The notes under the pieces are model-generated. The model searched no databases and was not told where the DNA came from. It saw nothing but the letters and a program-made list of their open reading frames with translations. A stretch of DNA of 64,000 bases from Leifsonia psychrotolerans (lineage in GTDB: Bacteria > Actinomycetota > Actinomycetes > Actinomycetales > Microbacteriaceae), in assembly GCF_013410665.1 (NCBI RefSeq), contig NZ_JACCFM010000001.1, positions 3,162,001 through 3,226,000 on the forward strand, given 5' to 3'. The first letter of the stretch is position 1, and the number at the start of each line of letters is the position of its first letter. The position numbers and the translations under genes are program-made. Below are positions 60,701 through 64,000 of this stretch, piece by piece.

Positions 60701-61314
60701 ACGCCCAGATGGTGGGCCGGCCGGCCCGGCAGGAACCGGGTGGAACGCGAGGGCTCGAGCACCTCGAATTGCAGTGCGAGCGGGCTGCCGGTGCTGTGTT
60801 CTACGAGGGCGGGCTGGGCGAGTGGGGCGAGCTGGCGCTGCCAGGCTGGAATGGGTTCCGCCCCGGCTTTCGCCGCACGCGAGGTCGCCGTCTTCGGGCG
60901 GGCGGACGGCAGCGTCGGCGTTGCGGCTACTGATGCGCCTGCCGCGCCGCCGACTCGGCCGGCCACGGGTGCTGCCGTGGTGCCGCTCGAGGTGGTGGTC
61001 GCGCCGTCGGCATCCGTTTCGGGCAGGCTCAAGCTGGCGACCAAGACGGCCGCGACGTGCTTGCAGTTGCCCTTCATCGGGCAGGTGCATACACCGGATG
61101 CGCGTGCCACGGCCCCTGAGGCCGTCATCGAGAACGTGACGGTCACCGAGTACGGCGTGGTGCCACTGCCGGCAACCGTCGCGAAGAGCTGGGTGCCGTC
61201 GCCAAACCATGTGGTTTCGAGAACGTTGCCGTTGCGGGCGTAGCGCTCACCGCGGGAGAACGCTTGGCTTCCGACGAGGCGGGCGATCTCATGAGTGCCG
61301 AGGCGAGGATGCAT
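57727..61314 (-). CDS. SNF2-family helicase with SWIM zinc finger
   Basis: 1195 aa. An N-terminal SWIM zinc finger has Cys76, Cys78, Cys84 and His86 (CTCPMKGNCKHV). A long linker (about 100-660) includes a repetitive stretch of alternating DVTAGTDLATGTDVKAG around residue 480. The SNF2 ATPase follows: ADDMGLGKTLQT (Walker A), LLLDEAQFVKN (DEAQ box), LAITGTPLENNLMEFW, and motif VI with AVDRAHRIGQTKNVMVYRLV. Such proteins remodel nucleoprotein or aid repair and transcription; the exact target is unknown. ATG 61314 is chosen over TTG 61332. Confidence 0.93.
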   Translation of the reverse strand: MHPRLGTHEIARLVGSQAFSRGERYARNGNVLETTWFGDGTQLFATVAGSGTTPYSVTVTFSMTASGAVARASGVCTCPMKGNCKHVAAVLVASLSLPETDADGATTTSSGTTAAPVAGRVGGAAGASVAATPTLPSARPKTATSRAAKAGAEPIPAWQRQLAPLAQPALVEHSTGSPLALQFEVLEPSRSTRFLPGRPAHHLGVRPMVMGKQGKWIRGNLNWTNLAYARGSFNPIHQKILGSLYALFSAGQSYYVHIEQWMHLDDFGNRALWDLLAEARAAGLPFITTARDQSEVVLSTQPATVAMDISRTDTGLCIAPALDLPDHALLDAPFGFIGQPAHGVFSWRHADARLGSQAGTQLTLAPLAQKVDTPLRRLLSAPDPILVPTSDESDFLAGYYPFLRRQVALTCRDGSFQLPATAQPQLVLDIRHRTDAAITLRWNWHYIAPPAVVDGATDVTAGTDLATGTDVKAGTDLTADTDVTADAHDARRAPATPASVGPRLPLREASAGTDYRDVTRETEILRELAPLLAPFDTLHEQHAGRTRLAEHSSLTGARMIEFLDATVSELTASGNVVVQLPDDGPHYREADEAPVISLATSERADDRDWFDLAVTVSIEGEEIPFDDLFRALATEQELLILGSGTWFSLDRPELVQLRHLIEEARGLQDSHADSLGISRFQTDLWAELQELGLVAAQAAAWRHAVEGLTDATQVASQKLPDSVHATLRTYQQSGFDWLSYLYDNQLGGILADDMGLGKTLQTIALVAYARDKQRATQLETGAECAPFLVVAPTSVVPNWAAECRKFAPDLTVVTITETTAKSRVALAEAIAEADIVISSYTLFRLDFEEYNAETWAGLLLDEAQFVKNHQSRAHLCARRLRTPFKLAITGTPLENNLMEFWSLTSITAPGLFPSPSRFADYYQKPIEKDADAERLGQLRRRIRPFMLRRTKDQVATDLPAKQEQVLELELHPKHRKVYQMHLQRERQKVLGLIDDMNQNRFEIFRSLTMLRQLSLDASLYDEKYADIPSTKLDALLELLEDVVAEGHRTLIFSQFTQYLGKARERLDAAGITYSYLDGKTRNRAKAIADFKDGTASVFLISLKAGGFGLNLTEADYCILLDPWWNPATEAQAVDRAHRIGQTKNVMVYRLVSKDTIEEKVMALKATKARLFESVMTDGAVQATGLTASDIRELLA

Positions 61315-61428
61315 AAAGCGGCGGGAGTCCAATCTGGCTCAGGTGGTGACCTTCCATTCTCACACGCGGCGAACGCGGGTGTGCTGGCAGCGGGCGGGGT
61401 CTGCTCCGGGGTTGGGTGGCCCAGATTG

Positions 61429-61522
61429 CCATAACTCCTGCAGATTCGACACGTAGGGGCGGGAGTGGGGCTTGTTTCAGGGGATTACGGGCAACCTCGG
61501 CGGCAGGGAGCAGGAGTTATGG
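61429..61522. repeat. Palindromic intergenic element (AACTCCTGC family)
   Basis: CCATAACTCCTGC (61429-61441) and its perfect complement at 61510-61522 bound a 94-bp GC-rich segment. The rest of 61315-61654 holds no gene I can support. Same tip sequence as the element at 50750-50824. Confidence 0.7.
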
Positions 61523-61654
61523 TCGCGGCTCGCTGCGGAAATTTTGCATTGATGAGCAGTGGCACCGGAAGTGACGTCGACGCCGCGACCAGGCCGCCGG
61601 TCAGGGTTCCGTGCCCGAGCGAGGCATCCGGGGTGCGTTGGTGGCCTTCGAGTC

Positions 61655-62653
61655 TCAGACCTCGTCGGAGGAACGAGTGATGCGGGACACCCCGGTCAGC
61701 CAGGGAGATGCGGGGGTGAGCAACGCGGCCGCGCCGATCAACCAGGGAATGGTGAGGGTCACGACGAACACGAACCAGTTCGGCAGCGGCGGGGCGAACC
61801 GCAGGAGGAGCCAGAGCACGAGCGGGTGCAGAAGCACAACGGCGAACCCGGCGTAGGCCAGCCGGGTTGCGCCGGCGCTGAGCCGCACGTGCAGCGAGGA
61901 GCAGTGCGAGGCCGCGAGACGCGCGAAGAGGCTCTCGGCCACCAGGACCAACCCGAAAGAGATGGCAGAGGCGGTCAGCACGCTCACGCCCGGAGTGCCG
62001 TAGTTTCCTTGCTTGAGATCCAGAGGCGCCGAAATCCCGGTCGCCACGAGTGCCGTGCAGGCCAGAAGGAGCACGAACCCGGTGAGACCGGGCTTGAGGA
62101 TGCGCGGGCGGAGAGCATGGGCGACGGTGCCGAGCATCATGAAGATGAGGCAGGGGAGCGCCGTGCCGATTGCGAGGGGGGTTTGGGCGAGGGTGCCCCC
62201 CACGAGATATCCGCAGAGGGAGCCCCCGATCGCGATGGTCCAGACGAGCACTCGGGGTAGACCCCAGATGATGCGAAGCAGCAGCACCGCGGAGAATAGC
62301 GCAGAAACGAACCAGAACGTCGTGTACGGCATCGCCGAGTTCTCGCCGTTGAAAAGGGGGCCGAGCAGCCGGGCGAACGTGGTCGTCTCACGCGTCGCAT
62401 CCAGCGGGACGAACACGACGGCGATGAGGAGCCACCACGACACGTACGGCCGCGCGAGGGTTCGCGTTCTGGCTCGCAGCTCGACACCGAGCGGTCTCTG
62501 GGTCGACCAGAAGTAGCCCGCCAAAAAGAAGAACAACGGCACATGCCAGCTGTAAACGAGCGGGCGAATGAGAGGGAGGGCCAGGCTGTGTCCCGCGACG
62601 ACGGCCGCAACACCGAGCACGCGCACCGCGTCGATCGCTCCAGACCTCGTCAC
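61655..62653 (-). CDS. Acyltransferase-3 family membrane protein
   Basis: 332 aa with about ten membrane helices. IDAVRVLGVAAVVAGHS in the first helix carries the conserved Arg and His of the AT3 (OafA/YrhL) family, followed by WHVPLFFFLAGYFW and RTRTLARPYVSWW, the usual second-helix and loop motifs. These enzymes move acetyl or other acyl groups onto cell-surface sugars or phospholipid-linked glycans. There is no SGNH domain. It is divergent from the ClpB-like gene and not obviously linked to it. Confidence 0.88.
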   Translation of the reverse strand: MTRSGAIDAVRVLGVAAVVAGHSLALPLIRPLVYSWHVPLFFFLAGYFWSTQRPLGVELRARTRTLARPYVSWWLLIAVVFVPLDATRETTTFARLLGPLFNGENSAMPYTTFWFVSALFSAVLLLRIIWGLPRVLVWTIAIGGSLCGYLVGGTLAQTPLAIGTALPCLIFMMLGTVAHALRPRILKPGLTGFVLLLACTALVATGISAPLDLKQGNYGTPGVSVLTASAISFGLVLVAESLFARLAASHCSSLHVRLSAGATRLAYAGFAVVLLHPLVLWLLLRFAPPLPNWFVFVVTLTIPWLIGAAALLTPASPWLTGVSRITRSSDEV

Positions 62654-62746
62654 GTTCGGCTCACCCGCTCACTGTGATCACGTGTCGTTGTGGAAAGCCT
62701 AGTTCGATGCGCCGGCGGCTGGCGCGCGACCGCAGGTTTCGTTAGA

Positions 62747-62767
62747 CTTGAGCCACCTTGACTCAAC
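62747..62767 (+). promoter_or_regulatory. HAIR (HspR operator) before the ClpB-like gene
   Basis: CTTGAGC-N7-ACTCAAC matches the HspR site at two positions short of consensus. A -10-like TAGACT overlaps its left edge (62743-62748). It is four bases upstream of GGAGGAG of the following gene, so HspR would repress it together with dnaK. Confidence 0.85.
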
Positions 62768-62783
62768 TTCGGAGGAGATCGTG

Positions 62784-64000
62784 ATGCAGGCCGGACAGCA
62801 ACCACCACAAGAAGATGCTAAGACCGCCCTCGAACTGTACGGCGTGAATCTCACCGACATCGCTCGCAGTGGCAAGCTCGACCCCGTGATCGGGCGTGAT
62901 GCCGAGATTCGCCGGGTCAGTCAGGTGCTCACCCGCCGCACCAAAAACAATCCGGTACTGATCGGCGAACCCGGCGTCGGCAAGACAGCCGTCGTCGAAG
63001 GGCTGGCCCAGCGCATCGTCGCCGGCGACGTGGCCGAATCCCTCAAAGACAAGCAGCTCGTCTCGCTCGACCTGGCCGCCCTCGTCGCCGGGGCCAAGTA
63101 CCGCGGCGAGTTCGAGGAACGCCTCAAGGCTGTGCTCAAAGAGATCGACGACGCCGACGGCGAGATCATCACCTTCGTCGACGAGCTGCACACCCTGATG
63201 GGCGCCGGTGGCGGCGAAGGGTCGGTGGCCGCGGCCAACATGCTCAAGCCCATGCTCGCGCGTGGTGAACTGCGCCTGATCGGTGCCACAACCCTCAATG
63301 AGTACCGCGAGTTCATCGAGAAGGATGCTGCGCTTGAGCGCCGCTTCCAGCCCGTATTCGTCGGGGAGCCCACGGTCGAAGACACCGTGGCCATTTTGCG
63401 TGGACTCAAAGAGCGCTACGAGGCACACCACAAGGTTGCGATCGCCGACGCGGCGCTCGTGGCCGCCGCATCCCTGTCGAATCGATACATCACCGCTCGC
63501 CAGCTGCCCGACAAAGCCATCGACCTGATCGACGAGGCGGCGAGCCGGCTGCGCATGGAGATCGACTCGGCCCCGGTCGAGATCGACGAGCTGCGCCGTG
63601 GCGTCGACAGGCTGAAGCTTGAAGAGCTCGCGCTAAAGAAAGAGAAGGACGACGCCTCGAAAGAGCGCCTCGGCAAGTTGCGCGAAGACTTGGCCGAGCG
63701 GCAAGCCAAGCTGGGCGAGTTGCAGGCCCGGTGGGACCTGGAGCGCGCCTCACTCAACCGGGTCGGCGATTTGAAGGGAAAGCTCGACGCTGCCCGCGGC
63801 GCCGCAGATCGCGCGCAGCGCGAGGGCAACCTCGAGAAAGCGTCGAAGCTGCTCTACGGAGAGATTCCGGTGATTGAACGCGAGCTAGCCGAAGCAGAGA
63901 AGGCCGATTCGACCGGGCCGCGCATGGTCAACGACCAGGTCACCAGTGAGGACATCGCCGCCGTGGTCGCGATGTGGACCGGCATCCCGGTGGGCCGCCT
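62784..64000 (+). CDS. ClpB-like AAA+ disaggregase without N-terminal Clp_N domain (3' truncated by window edge)
   Basis: 405 codons are visible, running to the window end. About 18 residues after the start comes [27 protein letters not shown], the linker and start of AAA-1 in ClpB. Walker [12 protein letters not shown], Walker [15 protein letters not shown] and [22 protein letters not shown] follow. Then comes the coiled-coil middle domain ([20 protein letters not shown] and further), which marks it as ClpB and not ClpC. The roughly 145-residue Clp_N domain of full-length ClpB is missing. ATG 62784 follows GGAGGAG; GTG 62781 is an alternative. It works with DnaK to rescue aggregated protein. 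Confidence 0.92.
   Translation, partial: MQAGQQPPQEDAKTALELYGVNLTDIARSGKLDPVIGRDAEIRRVSQVLTRRTKNNPVLIGEPGVGKTAVVEGLAQRIVAGDVAESLKDKQLVSLDLAALVAGAKYRGEFEERLKAVLKEIDDADGEIITFVDELHTLMGAGGGEGSVAAANMLKPMLARGELRLIGATTLNEYREFIEKDAALERRFQPVFVGEPTVEDTVAILRGLKERYEAHHKVAIADAALVAAASLSNRYITARQLPDKAIDLIDEAASRLRMEIDSAPVEIDELRRGVDRLKLEELALKKEKDDASKERLGKLREDLAERQAKLGELQARWDLERASLNRVGDLKGKLDAARGAADRAQREGNLEKASKLLYGEIPVIERELAEAEKADSTGPRMVNDQVTSEDIAAVVAMWTGIPVGR

Overview
The window is high-GC DNA with the signature of an actinobacterium, most likely a member of Microbacteriaceae. The evidence is a dnaK-grpE-dnaJ-hspR operon with HAIR-type HspR operators, mycobacterial/actinobacterial-style ABC sugar systems, abundant GTG starts, very frequent GGATGC (Asp/Asn-Ala) strings, and GGTCTCGACACGCTCGACC-type intergenic repeats. 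I see no tRNA, rRNA, CRISPR array, prophage or intact insertion sequence. The one mobile-element trace is the 3' end of an IS1380-like transposase.

Layout. 1-90 is the tail of an unknown gene. 171-7520 is a LacI-controlled oligopeptide-type ABC transporter with a C45-family amide hydrolase/acyltransferase. 8467-13337 is a complete set for non-phosphorylating L-fucose (and probably D-arabinose) breakdown: aldose dehydrogenase, lactonase, L-fuconate dehydratase, 2-keto-3-deoxy-L-fuconate dehydrogenase and an FAH-fold hydrolase. 14157-21142 adds a ketose 3-epimerase and a ribose-type ABC transporter with two near-identical binding proteins flanking a second aldose dehydrogenase. 21533-29178 (minus strand) is a GntR-controlled operon of unknown substrate: ribokinase-like kinase, HutC-type GntR, cupin phosphoglucose isomerase, FGGY kinase, 2-hydroxyacid dehydrogenase, KDPG-type aldolase, AroE-like dehydrogenase and phosphotriesterase-like lactonase. 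A transaldolase-family protein, a FadR-type regulator and an MFS carrier follow (29349-32281).

33605-37615 is the HspR-controlled chaperone operon. 37702-49185 is a glycan-use locus: a lipoprotein DUF4185 (GH183-type) enzyme, a three-gene ABC oligosaccharide importer, a DUF2961/GH172 enzyme, a LacI regulator, a GH116 glycosidase and an L-fucose-isomerase-like protein. Four copies of the palindrome GAAATCGATTTC tie these transcription units together. The simplest reading is use of D-arabinofuranose-containing glycan (D-arabinan): surface endo-cleavage, import, cytoplasmic exo-cleavage, then isomerisation of D-arabinose. The fucose-pathway enzymes 25-35 kb upstream could take the same sugar.

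The rest is ordinary: an ABM-domain monooxygenase, an RNA guanine methyltransferase-like protein, a PucR regulator with divergent alcohol dehydrogenase and APC permease, a YqhA membrane protein, a GT87 membrane glycosyltransferase, a SWIM/SNF2 helicase, an acyltransferase-3 protein, and the start of a ClpB-like disaggregase without the usual N-domain, preceded by another HAIR site.

Intergenic DNA is unusually rich in repeats. Two large higher-order arrays (7530-8463 and 13353-14150) and two smaller relatives are built from one pair of arms that can fold into hairpins, and three of the four lie between convergent genes. Two further palindrome families occur at 99-157/33453-33511 and 50750-50824/56087-56147/61429-61522. 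One of these supplies the last codons of a gene.
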